Positions 1 through 7,373 of a DNA stretch of 21,727 nt are shown here, piece by piece (the stretch's first letter is position 1; the number at the start of each line of letters is the position of its first letter). Both the position numbers and the translations under genes were made by a program. Where the stretch lies: positions 1 through 21,727 of the forward strand of contig JAXDBV010000059.1 of NCBI GenBank assembly GCA_034678415.1, in the 5' to 3' direction. The notes beneath the pieces are model-generated. The model worked only from the letters and a program-made list of their open reading frames with translations. It did no database searches and was not told where the DNA came from. Origin of the DNA: JAXDBV01 sp034678415 (GTDB lineage Bacteria > Bacteroidota > Bacteroidia > Bacteroidales > VadinHA17).

Positions 1-1344
1 CACGGTATCGATGACTGGCGGGATAATGTTATTCAGTTAACAAAGGAACTGGCCCCCGGCATGGTACGGTGGGGAGGTGTGTTCAGCTCATACTACCGCT
101 GGAAGGAAGGCGTGGGACCGCGACGGAACAGGCGTCCTGTGTTGAATATACAGTGGGGAGGGATGGAATCCAACCAGATAGGAACCGCGGAATTTGTTGA
201 TTTTTGCCGGAGGGTGGGTGCCGATCCGATGATATGTGTCAATTTTGAATCGGAGGGGAATCCAGGCTGGGCGACAAACCGGAAAGGAGAAGTCCGCTCG
301 GCTGATGCCACGGAAGCTGCACAATGGGTGGACTACTGCAATAACCCGGGAAACAGGATGAGAAGACGTCACGGGTACCACGATCCCTTCGCAGTGAAGG
401 TCTGGCAAATCGGGAATGAGACATCGTACCACAACGGTTTTGATGTGGTAACGGCAGCCAGGAAAACGGTTGAATTTGCCAGGGCGATGAAGAAGGCCGA
501 TCCTTCCATCCGTATCATCGCATGGGGTGACAGCGGCTGGGCAAAACAAATGATGGATATTGCCGGCGAATATATTGATTATATTGCCTTTCACCATGGT
601 TTTCACCCGGTTGAAAGCATGGGTGATTCTTCAGAAAGGCAGAGGATCGTTGAATCGCCTCTGAATTTTCACAATTACAGAAAAGATCCGGCTTCAACCT
701 GGGACCATCTTATTTTCGATGGTTGTAAAATACATGAAAGCAGACTTGCAGAAATGCGGGAGGAAGTCAGCGGGAATCAGATGCTGCTGGCGATGACAGA
801 ATGTCATTTTGGTTTCAAAGGGCGGAACCGTGGAGAAGTGCTGTCGACCTGGGCTGCCGGTGTGTCGTATGCCCGACTGATGAACCTGCATGAACGCAAT
901 GGCGATGTGTTGAAGATAGCTACTCTTGCTGATTTTTGCGGGACACGGTGGCAGACAAACGCCCTGATGATCGTGCCGGGAGGTGAACCGGTACTGATGC
1001 CGGTAGGTAAAATCATGAGCTTGTACCGCAGGCATACAGGTGAACAGTTGCTTAGGACGACGGGTGGCCAAAAAGACCTGGATATTACAGCCAGCAGCAC
1101 GGGGAATACGATCTTTCTCCATGTGGTAAATACAAGCCGCACGGATGCCACTACCCTGCGGGTTGAAGTTCCCGGCAAGACACTGGTGTCGGGCCGATCA
1201 TTTGCATTATGCACCGATCCCGAATATGAAGTGCTGGGATCACCATCTGATCCCCTTATCCCTGTCGAGAGGGTACTGTCAGTAGACGAACCGATCCACT
1301 TTCCGGCCGCTTCCGTAATGGCTGTAGAGTTGGTAATACGTTGA
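1..1344 (+). CDS. Divergent GH51-like alpha-L-arabinofuranosidase (5' truncated)
   Basis: The reading frame is open from base 1, so the gene begins before the window; the ATG at 61 is internal because the 20 codons before it align with the paralogue at 14754. About 70 N-terminal residues are missing and 447 are visible. The protein belongs to the clan GH-A barrel group: RWGG and YYRWKEGVGPR near the start, the acid/base glutamate in QIGNE (visible residue 140), and a candidate nucleophile glutamate in MTECH (visible residue 267). A small beta domain follows. These features fit exo-acting release of arabinofuranose. The paralogue at 14754 shares long identical runs such as GWAKQMMDIAGEY, and carries a twin-arginine leader, so this protein may be exported the same way. 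It is followed 15 bp later by the M28 peptidase. Family membership is well supported; the exact sugar is not. Confidence 0.85.
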   Translation, partial: HGIDDWRDNVIQLTKELAPGMVRWGGVFSSYYRWKEGVGPRRNRRPVLNIQWGGMESNQIGTAEFVDFCRRVGADPMICVNFESEGNPGWATNRKGEVRSADATEAAQWVDYCNNPGNRMRRRHGYHDPFAVKVWQIGNETSYHNGFDVVTAARKTVEFARAMKKADPSIRIIAWGDSGWAKQMMDIAGEYIDYIAFHHGFHPVESMGDSSERQRIVESPLNFHNYRKDPASTWDHLIFDGCKIHESRLAEMREEVSGNQMLLAMTECHFGFKGRNRGEVLSTWAAGVSYARLMNLHERNGDVLKIATLADFCGTRWQTNALMIVPGGEPVLMPVGKIMSLYRRHTGEQLLRTTGGQKDLDITASSTGNTIFLHVVNTSRTDATTLRVEVPGKTLVSGRSFALCTDPEYEVLGSPSDPLIPVERVLSVDEPIHFPAASVMAVELVIR

Positions 1345-1359
1345 TCAAAAATAATATTA

Positions 1360-2907
1360 ATGACGGTGAATAAACTAATTTGTCTCTCTTTCTTATTACT
1401 TTGGAATTTCCCATTTTCCGGAATATTCTGCCAGAACACACGATCTGATTCCATCATGATCGAGAAGATCATCCGTGAAGGAACAGAGAATTCAAAAGCG
1501 GAAGAACTTGCCTTCTGGCTGACGGATTATTCCGGTCCCCGGTTGACCGGATCGCAAAATGCATCCCGAGGTTTTGATGTAGCCGGTAAATTGTTGAATG
1601 ATTTTGGCATTGAGAATGTCAGGCTCGAGGCTGCAAATCGTCTGTCTCGTGGAGGGTGGGATAACCGTAAGGCCTATGCAGCGATGACGGTTCCATACTA
1701 TGCTAGTTTTTGTGTGTGCCCGGTGGCCTGGACGGGATCAACCAGGGGGATGATCCGGGGAGAGGTAATATGGGTAGATATTGCATCGGTGAAGGATATG
1801 GAGAAGTACAGAGGGAAGCTGAAAGGGAAGATCGTTATGGTACCTCCGGAGGCATCAGAGGTCAGGAATTATGAGCTGATGAAGGCAAAGAACCAACGCG
1901 GCTTCAGGGTTGAGGATCTGAAGGAACCCGGCAGGCCGGAGCAGCCGGTGCAGCACCAGGCGGATATGAGCGATTCTTCATCGATCATACTTCAAAAGAA
2001 AATGGCAGAATTCTTCCGGTGTGAGAAAGCAGGGGTGATCCTGCGGGAGTCATTTACACTTTTTTTCAATGTTCCTGCAACAGGGGGGACAGACTACCGG
2101 ATGGGAGACCCTGAACCCGTTCCGGAGCTGAACCTCCCGCCCGAAGCTTTCGGACGTGTAGAAAGGCTCATTCGACACGGGATAGAGGTGAGAATGGAAG
2201 TGGAGGTGAAAAATACATTTACAAAAAATGACCGGGTATGCAACCTGATGGGAGAGATCCCGGGGAAAGATCCGGAACTGAAAGATGAGATAGTACTTAT
2301 CGGAGCTCACCTGGACTCCTGGCATGGCGGGACGGGTGCGGGTGATAATGCTGCAGCCTGTGTTGTGATGATGGAAGCCATGCGTATACTTAAAGCCATC
2401 AGCATTCCGCCCCGCAGAACAATCAGAATCGCACTCTGGGATGGTGAGGAACACGGATTTCTGGGCTCGCGGGGATATGTTCAGAAATACCTATTCGATC
2501 CGGTCACAAAAACACGAAAACCGGAATATTCCCGGTTTTCTGTATACTATAACATGGATAATGCATCCGGTAAGTTCAGAGGAATCTACCTTCATGGCAA
2601 TACAGAAGCTCAGATGTTGTTTGAAACATGGTTTACCCCGTTTGCTGATAAAGGCTGTTCCATTGTTTCACTGAAAAGTTATGGTAATACAGATCATGTT
2701 GTATTTGATGAAGTCAACCTTCCCGGATTCATTTTTATCCAGGAGAAAGATGAAAATAGCGGAGCTCACCATACCATCGTGGATACATACGAGCGGTTGA
2801 ACATGAACGCTCTGCGGAATAATGCAATAATCATGGCCTACATAGCTTATAAAACAGCAATGAGCGACCAGAAAATTCCCGGAAAAACAAACACCAAGAC
2901 TTTGTAA
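1360..2907 (+). CDS. Secreted M28-family zinc metallopeptidase
   Basis: A 515-residue exported peptidase. A signal peptide of about 24 residues ends before QN. The region around residues 120-290 lies between the N-terminal segment and the catalytic core and is the usual place of a PA-like insert. The catalytic domain (about 295-505) shows the full M28 set: H317 in GAHLDSW, D329 in GTGAGDN, the pair E363-E364 in DGEEHG (general base and zinc ligand), D400 in YYNMD and H446 in NTDH. M28 enzymes with this layout are di-zinc amino- or carboxypeptidases that act in the periplasm or outside the cell. It sits between a GH51-like gene (15 bp before) and a GH120-like gene (1 bp after), so it is very likely co-transcribed with sugar-releasing enzymes, which suggests a glycopeptide substrate (inference). 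A related gene begins at 21413. Confidence 0.92.
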   Translation: MTVNKLICLSFLLLWNFPFSGIFCQNTRSDSIMIEKIIREGTENSKAEELAFWLTDYSGPRLTGSQNASRGFDVAGKLLNDFGIENVRLEAANRLSRGGWDNRKAYAAMTVPYYASFCVCPVAWTGSTRGMIRGEVIWVDIASVKDMEKYRGKLKGKIVMVPPEASEVRNYELMKAKNQRGFRVEDLKEPGRPEQPVQHQADMSDSSSIILQKKMAEFFRCEKAGVILRESFTLFFNVPATGGTDYRMGDPEPVPELNLPPEAFGRVERLIRHGIEVRMEVEVKNTFTKNDRVCNLMGEIPGKDPELKDEIVLIGAHLDSWHGGTGAGDNAAACVVMMEAMRILKAISIPPRRTIRIALWDGEEHGFLGSRGYVQKYLFDPVTKTRKPEYSRFSVYYNMDNASGKFRGIYLHGNTEAQMLFETWFTPFADKGCSIVSLKSYGNTDHVVFDEVNLPGFIFIQEKDENSGAHHTIVDTYERLNMNALRNNAIIMAYIAYKTAMSDQKIPGKTNTKTL

Positions 2908-2908
2908 A

Positions 2909-4900
2909 ATGAAAACTTTAAGCACATTATCATGTGAATCTTTTATAACATCCTGCCTGAAAAACAGAGTGCTGGCAAAGATTCTTCTTATCGGTTTATT
3001 CACCTTCGTTTTCCCGGGTCTGTTTCTTGAAGCAAAGGAGATTCATGTATCGATCCATGGGGATGACACAAATTGCGGGTCGTTGAATCATCCATTACGC
3101 ACCATTAATAAGGCGGCATCAATGGCGCAACCGGGAGATATTGTGACGGTGCATGCAGGTATCTACCGGGAGTGGATCAAGCCGCCACGGGGAGGTGCAT
3201 CACCCCTTCAACCCATCATTTTCAGGGCAGCCGAAGGTGAAACGGTATGTATTAAGGGATCGGAACGTGTTACCGGTTGGCGACAGCTTGAAAACGGACT
3301 TTGGAACATTCAACTGCCGGTGACGTTTTTTGGCGATTATAATCCTTTTCAATTAAAAATAAATGGAATATTCCTGACTTACGGTATTGACAAATATCAC
3401 CGTGGATCGGTATTTATTGATGAAAATCCTCTGACAGAGATGCTTACCATGGATTCCACTTTATTGATACCCAATTCGTGGTACACGGAAACAAGCAATG
3501 GAGTGACAAGAATCTGGGTCAATTTCAGGGAACAGGATCCAAATACTGCCCTGACTGAAATAGCCGTCCGTGAATGCATTTTCTTCCCGGAAAAGACCAA
3601 CATCAATTATATTACCATTGACGGATTCCGTATCATGCATTCAGCGGAGAACTGGGCTCCCCCGTTAACGCATCAGAAAGGGGCTGTCGGTACAAACCGT
3701 GGCTGTGGCTGGGTGATCCAGAACTGCCACATCTCTGATGCCAAATGCATTGGTATATGCCTGGGCTACGTAACCGGATATACGGATAAATACCTTGACC
3801 TGGACAAATTTGAGAATGACCTGAGGCCCCGGGTGGAGGTATTCGACCAACATCCTGATTATCTGAAGGATAAGAAAGCGTTTGAGGCGAATCTGGAACA
3901 CAGGTTTCAGATGTCTATAAAAAATATGCGCATATTAATTCTACCTGACAGCACAACCTTCGGACGACATGTAGTACGCAACAACGAAATACGGCGCTGC
4001 GGCCAGTCGGGCATCGCTGGTGACGGAGGAAATAAATTCAGCCTGGTCGAGGGCAATCTCATTGAGAATACAAATTACTCGAAGCAATTCGGCGGGTGGG
4101 AAACAGCCGGCATCAAATTTCATGGAGCGGTGGACGTGATCATCCGTAATAACCTGATCAATGGTGTTTACGGAGTTCGGGAAGAAGCTGCTTTCGGGAT
4201 ATGGCTCGACTGGGAAGCACAGGGTACAAGAATTTCCGGTAATGTCATCAGCAATACCGATAACAAGGCATTGTATCTGGAAGTGAATCACGGCCCCATA
4301 CTGGTCGACAATAACGTGATCATCGGGGGCGGTGTCTACGAACATTCTGAAGGTGTGATTTTTGTTCATAATTTGTTTTACAAAGGAAATTTCAGATTCG
4401 CCAGGGATGAAAAACGTGTCACTCCCTATTATAGACCTCACAGCATGGTGGTGATGGGATATAAGGGCATAGCCATGTGCGATGACAGGTGGTACAATAA
4501 TATATTCATTGGCAAGGGTCTGGAGACCATGTTCAAAGCGCCCGGATATGTCTCCAACTATAATGTTTTCCTTGAAGGCGCTCAGAAAAGCATTTATGAC
4601 ATGAACAGTTTATGTGATACATCTGCCGCAAAGTTTACATGGCATTTCAACAACTTGCTGGAGGTCAGCTTTCAGGTGAATACACCTGTTGTTCAGTTTG
4701 AATGTCCGCTCATCACCAATCCTCTGATAGGTAAAATCACATTAACAGGTCAGGGCATTGAGCACCATGATGGCAGTCCAGTTACCATTGATAATGACTA
4801 CTTTTCCGTCCCGAGAGACACAAAAGGAACGGTGATGCCGGGACCCTTTTCCTGCCTGAAAACAGGAGAGAACAACCTGATCCTGTGGCCAAAGAAATGA
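2909..4900 (+). CDS. GH120-type right-handed beta-helix beta-xylosidase
   Basis: A 663-residue exported protein. The hydrophobic signal segment (about 22-42) follows a long N region; a GTG at 2970 would give a more usual signal peptide, so the start is uncertain. The N-terminal pattern (VSIHGDDTNCG, AGIYREWIKP, IKGSERVTGW) and later motifs (WAPP, AGIKFHGA, WLDWEAQGTR, LEVNHGP, DDRWYNNIF, IDNDYF, GPF..L..GEN) match the GH120 family as I know it from the Thermoanaerobacterium xylosidase XylC. The aspartate in WLDW (D434) and the glutamate in LEVNHGP (E458) sit where that family has its nucleophile and acid/base. Expected reaction: removal of xylose from the non-reducing end of xylo-oligosaccharides. 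The gene follows the M28 gene by 1 bp. Assignment rests on motif memory, not a search; plain beta-helix protein of unknown activity is the alternative. Confidence 0.82.
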   Translation: MKTLSTLSCESFITSCLKNRVLAKILLIGLFTFVFPGLFLEAKEIHVSIHGDDTNCGSLNHPLRTINKAASMAQPGDIVTVHAGIYREWIKPPRGGASPLQPIIFRAAEGETVCIKGSERVTGWRQLENGLWNIQLPVTFFGDYNPFQLKINGIFLTYGIDKYHRGSVFIDENPLTEMLTMDSTLLIPNSWYTETSNGVTRIWVNFREQDPNTALTEIAVRECIFFPEKTNINYITIDGFRIMHSAENWAPPLTHQKGAVGTNRGCGWVIQNCHISDAKCIGICLGYVTGYTDKYLDLDKFENDLRPRVEVFDQHPDYLKDKKAFEANLEHRFQMSIKNMRILILPDSTTFGRHVVRNNEIRRCGQSGIAGDGGNKFSLVEGNLIENTNYSKQFGGWETAGIKFHGAVDVIIRNNLINGVYGVREEAAFGIWLDWEAQGTRISGNVISNTDNKALYLEVNHGPILVDNNVIIGGGVYEHSEGVIFVHNLFYKGNFRFARDEKRVTPYYRPHSMVVMGYKGIAMCDDRWYNNIFIGKGLETMFKAPGYVSNYNVFLEGAQKSIYDMNSLCDTSAAKFTWHFNNLLEVSFQVNTPVVQFECPLITNPLIGKITLTGQGIEHHDGSPVTIDNDYFSVPRDTKGTVMPGPFSCLKTGENNLILWPKK

Positions 4901-4962
4901 TCATGTCAAAACAGACGGGCTGTTATTCGTGGTGGTATCGGTCACATAATAACCGGACATAG

Positions 4963-5178
4963 ATTTTTGAACCAGCCGCAAGGAAGGTTTTGCCTGTAGA
5001 GGATACCGTTTTCTCTACCATGAAAAGGAATATCCGTTGGCTTCATAAAAACGCGGGCATGTGAATTACCCCTGATGAAATGAAAGGCAACGGGGATGCC
5101 GATCGTTATGCAGGTTTCATCAGTATGGTATCCTTCAATGCAACAAGGAATGTTCAGCAGCCTTATTCCGATTTATAG
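4963..5178 (+). pseudogene. Possible decayed coding fragment
   Basis: One frame stays open for 72 codons except for a TGA at 5062-5064. The translation looks protein-like, with segments such as LPVEDTVFSTMKRNIRW before the stop and ITPDEMKGNGDADRYAGF after it. I do not recognise the family. The stretch is bounded by TAG codons on both sides (4960 and 5176). It may be what is left of an enzyme gene that stood between the GH120 gene and the regulators. Chance openness over this length is possible. Confidence 0.35.
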
Positions 5179-5266
5179 CTTTTTCTTTTATTTATAACGG
5201 GGCATCACCGGACAGTGACAGGAAAATACGCCTGCAACCTCCGGAATTGGGGAAAATTATATCCGA

Positions 5267-5298
5267 TTTGATAATGACTCGTTTTTCTTTTATCTTTA
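5267..5298 (+). promoter_or_regulatory. Candidate housekeeping promoter for the sigma/anti-sigma genes
   Basis: TTTG at 5267-5270 and TATCTTTA at 5291-5298 are separated by 20 bases. This resembles the Bacteroidota primary sigma pattern of TTTG, about 19-20 bases, then TAnnTTTG, with one mismatch in the last base of the downstream box. It would start a transcript roughly 90 bases before the sigma factor ATG. Such short motifs arise by chance in AT-rich DNA. Confidence 0.35.
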
Positions 5299-5398
5299 TG
5301 AAGGCAAACTCTCTATATTAGTGATTAGTAATAGATTAAGTGTTTATCGCCATCATTTTCCCTCATGACCGATACCGGAAACATACAGAAGTACGTTT

Positions 5399-5959
5399 AT
5401 GAATCTAAATAAATACTGGCCAGGTATTCAGGACGGGGATGAGAAGTCCCTGGAAGGCTTATTCAGGGAAATACATGGTTCTTTATTCTATTACTCTTAT
5501 TATTATACAGAAGACCAGTCTATTGCAGAAGAGATCGTTCAGGATGTATTTATTAAGATATGGCAGGACCGAAATAAGATCAACCTGAAGGGCTCTTTAA
5601 GTGCATACCTGTATAAAGCAGTAAGAAACCATGCCATAAATTTTCTGATACATAAGAAAACAAAAAAGTATGCTGTCCATCAGCTGACGGCAGAGGAGAA
5701 CTGGACCAGCATGCAGGAGGTTCTTGATATTGACGATTTTATCATCGAACATATTGAAGCAAAGGAAACAGAAGCCAGGCTGAGGGCTATCATTGACGAT
5801 CTTCCTGCACAATGTAAAAAAATATTCTTGTTAAGCCGCTTTGAAGGCAAAAGCAACAATGAAATTGCAGCCTTGCTGAAGATTTCGGTTAATACTGTTA
5901 AAGCGCAAATATACAGGGCATTAGAGATAATACGAAAAGTATTTAATACCGGGAGGTAA
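5399..5959 (+). CDS. ECF RNA polymerase sigma factor (Bacteroidota RpoE-like)
   Basis: A 186-residue sigma-70 factor of the extracytoplasmic-function type. Region 2 spans about residues 20-87, including the EEIVQDVFIKIW core-binding segment and the LSAYLYKAVRNHAINFL segment used for -10 recognition. Region 4 spans about 125-180, with LPAQCKKIFLLSRFEGKSNNEIA and a helix-turn-helix ending VNTVKAQIYRAL. The two are joined by a linker of about 40 residues. It lies 63 bp before a FecR-type anti-sigma gene, the usual pairing. Its likely target is the susC promoter downstream, switched on when the SusC STN domain signals through FecR. Length and motifs are normal; no defect is seen. Confidence 0.95.
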   Translation: MNLNKYWPGIQDGDEKSLEGLFREIHGSLFYYSYYYTEDQSIAEEIVQDVFIKIWQDRNKINLKGSLSAYLYKAVRNHAINFLIHKKTKKYAVHQLTAEENWTSMQEVLDIDDFIIEHIEAKETEARLRAIIDDLPAQCKKIFLLSRFEGKSNNEIAALLKISVNTVKAQIYRALEIIRKVFNTGR

Positions 5960-6022
5960 TGAACATTATTAATCACTGTATGATCAAGTCTTTTATATAA
6001 TCATATTTACAGGAAAATAACA

Positions 6023-7192
6023 ATGGAATGGAACAAGGAAGTTGAAGAACAGATCAGGTTATTGATCATCGGGCATCTGCAGGGTACGAACACGGGAGAG
6101 GAGATGGAGCGGTTACAGGCATGGCTGGAGGCGGATGACACCAACAGGAAGTTTTTTAATGAGTTAAAGGCGGCATGGGTTCTATCGGGGAAGGTGTCAG
6201 GACATCTCCGTCCTGACAGGGAGGGTTTATGGCGAGGTATCGGTACAGGGATACGCCGGGACGAGCGGACATCCTTAACAGAGAGGCTAAGGGATTTGAG
6301 AGGATACCGTATCCTTGGGATAGCCGCGACGTGGCTCATTCTTTTCATGCTGGGATATGCAGTGTCGAAGCTGGTGGGTGGGAGCGGAGGCCGAATGATG
6401 CAGGCGGAGAAGACAGTGATCACGGCGCCGCTGGGATCGAAGAGCAAGGTAGAATTGCCGGACGGTTCGACAGTATGGCTTAATGCAGGGAGTGTGTTGG
6501 AATACAGCAGGGGATTTAATACGGTGGATCGGGAGGTACGGTTGTCGGGGGAAGGTTATTTCAGGGTAGAGACCAACCGTAAGAAGCCGTTTGTGGTGAA
6601 GGTTTTTGAGATATCGGTCATAGCGTACGGTACGACGTTTAACGTGAATGCGTATCCGGAGGAGAAGAAGGTAGTGACGACGCTGGTGGAGGGGGAAGTG
6701 AGGATCGAGGGGCGTGACAGGGATGAGAAGGCGTTTGTGGTGATCATGGAGCCGAAGCAGAAGGTAACGTGTTATATGGAAGGGACGGGGAGTGAGGTGA
6801 GGACGGAAGCAATAGGTGAATCGCGGGAGAGGGGTGAGAAGACAGGGGAGGTCATGGCACCGGCCACACGGCAGCAGCCGGTAGTGAAGGATCAGAACGT
6901 AAAGACCGAGCTGTATACCTCGTGGAAGGACAGCCGCTGGATCATTGAGGGGGAGCGATTCGGGGACCTGGTGAAGATGATAGAAAGACGGTACAATGTA
7001 AGGATCATCCTTGAGTCGGACGAACTGCTCAATTATCGCTTCTCGGGAATCATTGAAAAAGAAACCCTTGAGCAACTCCTCGGCATACTAAGGCTTACCA
7101 TACCCATTGAATATACGGTGGATATCGGTAAGGTTAACATGAAGCTGGATACTAAACTGAAAAGTCATTACAGGGCTGCATATAGCCATTAG
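6023..7192 (+). CDS. FecR-family anti-sigma factor, inner membrane
   Basis: A 389-residue single-pass protein. Residues 1-95 are cytoplasmic and should bind the ECF sigma factor encoded just before. A membrane helix lies at about 96-118 (LGIAATWLILFMLGYAV). The periplasmic FecR domain covers about 130-228, with APLGSKSKVELPDGS, VWLNAGS and YGTTFNVNAY, the common signatures. A loosely composed insert (about 235-300) precedes a DUF4974-type C-terminal domain (about 310-375, with RFSGIIEKETLEQLLGIL). That C-terminal part is thought to contact the STN domain of the partner TonB-dependent transporter, here SusC at 7374. The central part of the gene is rich in codons ending in G, unlike neighbouring genes. 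Confidence 0.94.
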   Translation: MEWNKEVEEQIRLLIIGHLQGTNTGEEMERLQAWLEADDTNRKFFNELKAAWVLSGKVSGHLRPDREGLWRGIGTGIRRDERTSLTERLRDLRGYRILGIAATWLILFMLGYAVSKLVGGSGGRMMQAEKTVITAPLGSKSKVELPDGSTVWLNAGSVLEYSRGFNTVDREVRLSGEGYFRVETNRKKPFVVKVFEISVIAYGTTFNVNAYPEEKKVVTTLVEGEVRIEGRDRDEKAFVVIMEPKQKVTCYMEGTGSEVRTEAIGESRERGEKTGEVMAPATRQQPVVKDQNVKTELYTSWKDSRWIIEGERFGDLVKMIERRYNVRIILESDELLNYRFSGIIEKETLEQLLGILRLTIPIEYTVDIGKVNMKLDTKLKSHYRAAYSH

Positions 7193-7270
7193 TGTTTCAA
7201 TGATCCATATATTATGAAATACTGTTATTAATCAAAAAACCTTTTATGCACATCAGGGATCCTGTACAAT

Positions 7271-7304
7271 AAAAAAAGAACCGGGTTTTCCAGTAACCCG
7301 GTTC
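7271..7304 (-). terminator. Intrinsic terminator reading on the minus strand
   Basis: A perfect 10-bp inverted repeat, GAACCGGGTT (7278-7287) and AACCCGGTTC (7295-7304), encloses a 7-base loop. On the minus strand the stem is followed directly by seven T residues (A run at 7271-7277 on the + strand). On the + strand no T tract follows, so it is a canonical terminator only for minus-strand transcription, although it may also slow + strand read-through from fecR. No minus-strand protein gene lies nearby. Confidence 0.7.
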
Positions 7305-7313
7305 AGTGTTACT

Positions 7314-7342
7314 CCAAGATATTCCTTGGGAAAAGAATATCT
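7314..7342 (+). promoter_or_regulatory. Overlapping hairpins in the susC leader
   Basis: AGATATTC (7317-7324) can pair with GAATATCT (7335-7342), an 8-bp stem with a 10-base loop. The first arm overlaps a second, weaker pairing, CCAAG (7314-7318) with CTTGG (7325-7329). The two cannot form together. The element ends about 30 bases before the susC ATG, where it could affect transcription or translation of susC. The weak stem makes a true switch uncertain; the 8-bp palindrome could equally be a protein-binding operator. Confidence 0.3.
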
Positions 7343-7373
7343 CTAAAAGTAAATAACTTAAGCATACAAAACT

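Larger units (their letters stand above)
4901..5398. other. Gene-free 498-bp region before the sigma factor gene
   Basis: No intact gene was found. The left half holds a frame with protein-like composition broken by one stop (4963-5178, listed separately). The right half is AT-rich, with T-rich runs near 5180 and 5283, and contains a promoter candidate at 5267-5298. No clear hairpin followed by a T tract was seen after the GH120 gene, so how its transcript ends is unknown. Confidence 0.6.
7271..7361 (-). ncRNA. Candidate antisense small RNA to the susC leader
   Basis: The terminator at 7271-7304 needs a minus-strand transcript. Just upstream on that strand, TAGTTTTG (7374-7367) matches the TAnnTTTG downstream promoter box, though no clear TTTG box lies 19-21 bases before it. 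A transcript starting near 7361 would be about 90 bases long, would contain the 8-bp hairpin at 7317-7342 and the terminator hairpin, and would be fully antisense to the fecR-susC leader. Bacteroides fragilis is known to encode antisense RNAs beside susC genes (DonS type). The existence of this RNA is inference. Confidence 0.35.

Noticed and set aside
61..63. ATG at 61 as the start of the first gene
   Set aside because: The frame is open back to base 1 and the upstream codons align with the paralogue at 14754, so the true start lies before the window.
88..606. Long minus-strand open frame opposite the first GH51-like gene
   Set aside because: It mirrors a strongly conserved coding region, has no recognisable motif and similar shadows appear opposite the other GH51 genes.
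5062..5064. In-frame TGA read as selenocysteine or recoded codon
   Set aside because: Intact genes here end at TGA (for example at 1344 and 14733) and no SECIS-like hairpin was noticed after it; decay is simpler.
6287..7075. 262-codon minus-strand frame opposite fecR
   Set aside because: It is a by-product of the G-rich codon use of fecR, rich in Arg, His and Pro, with no family features.
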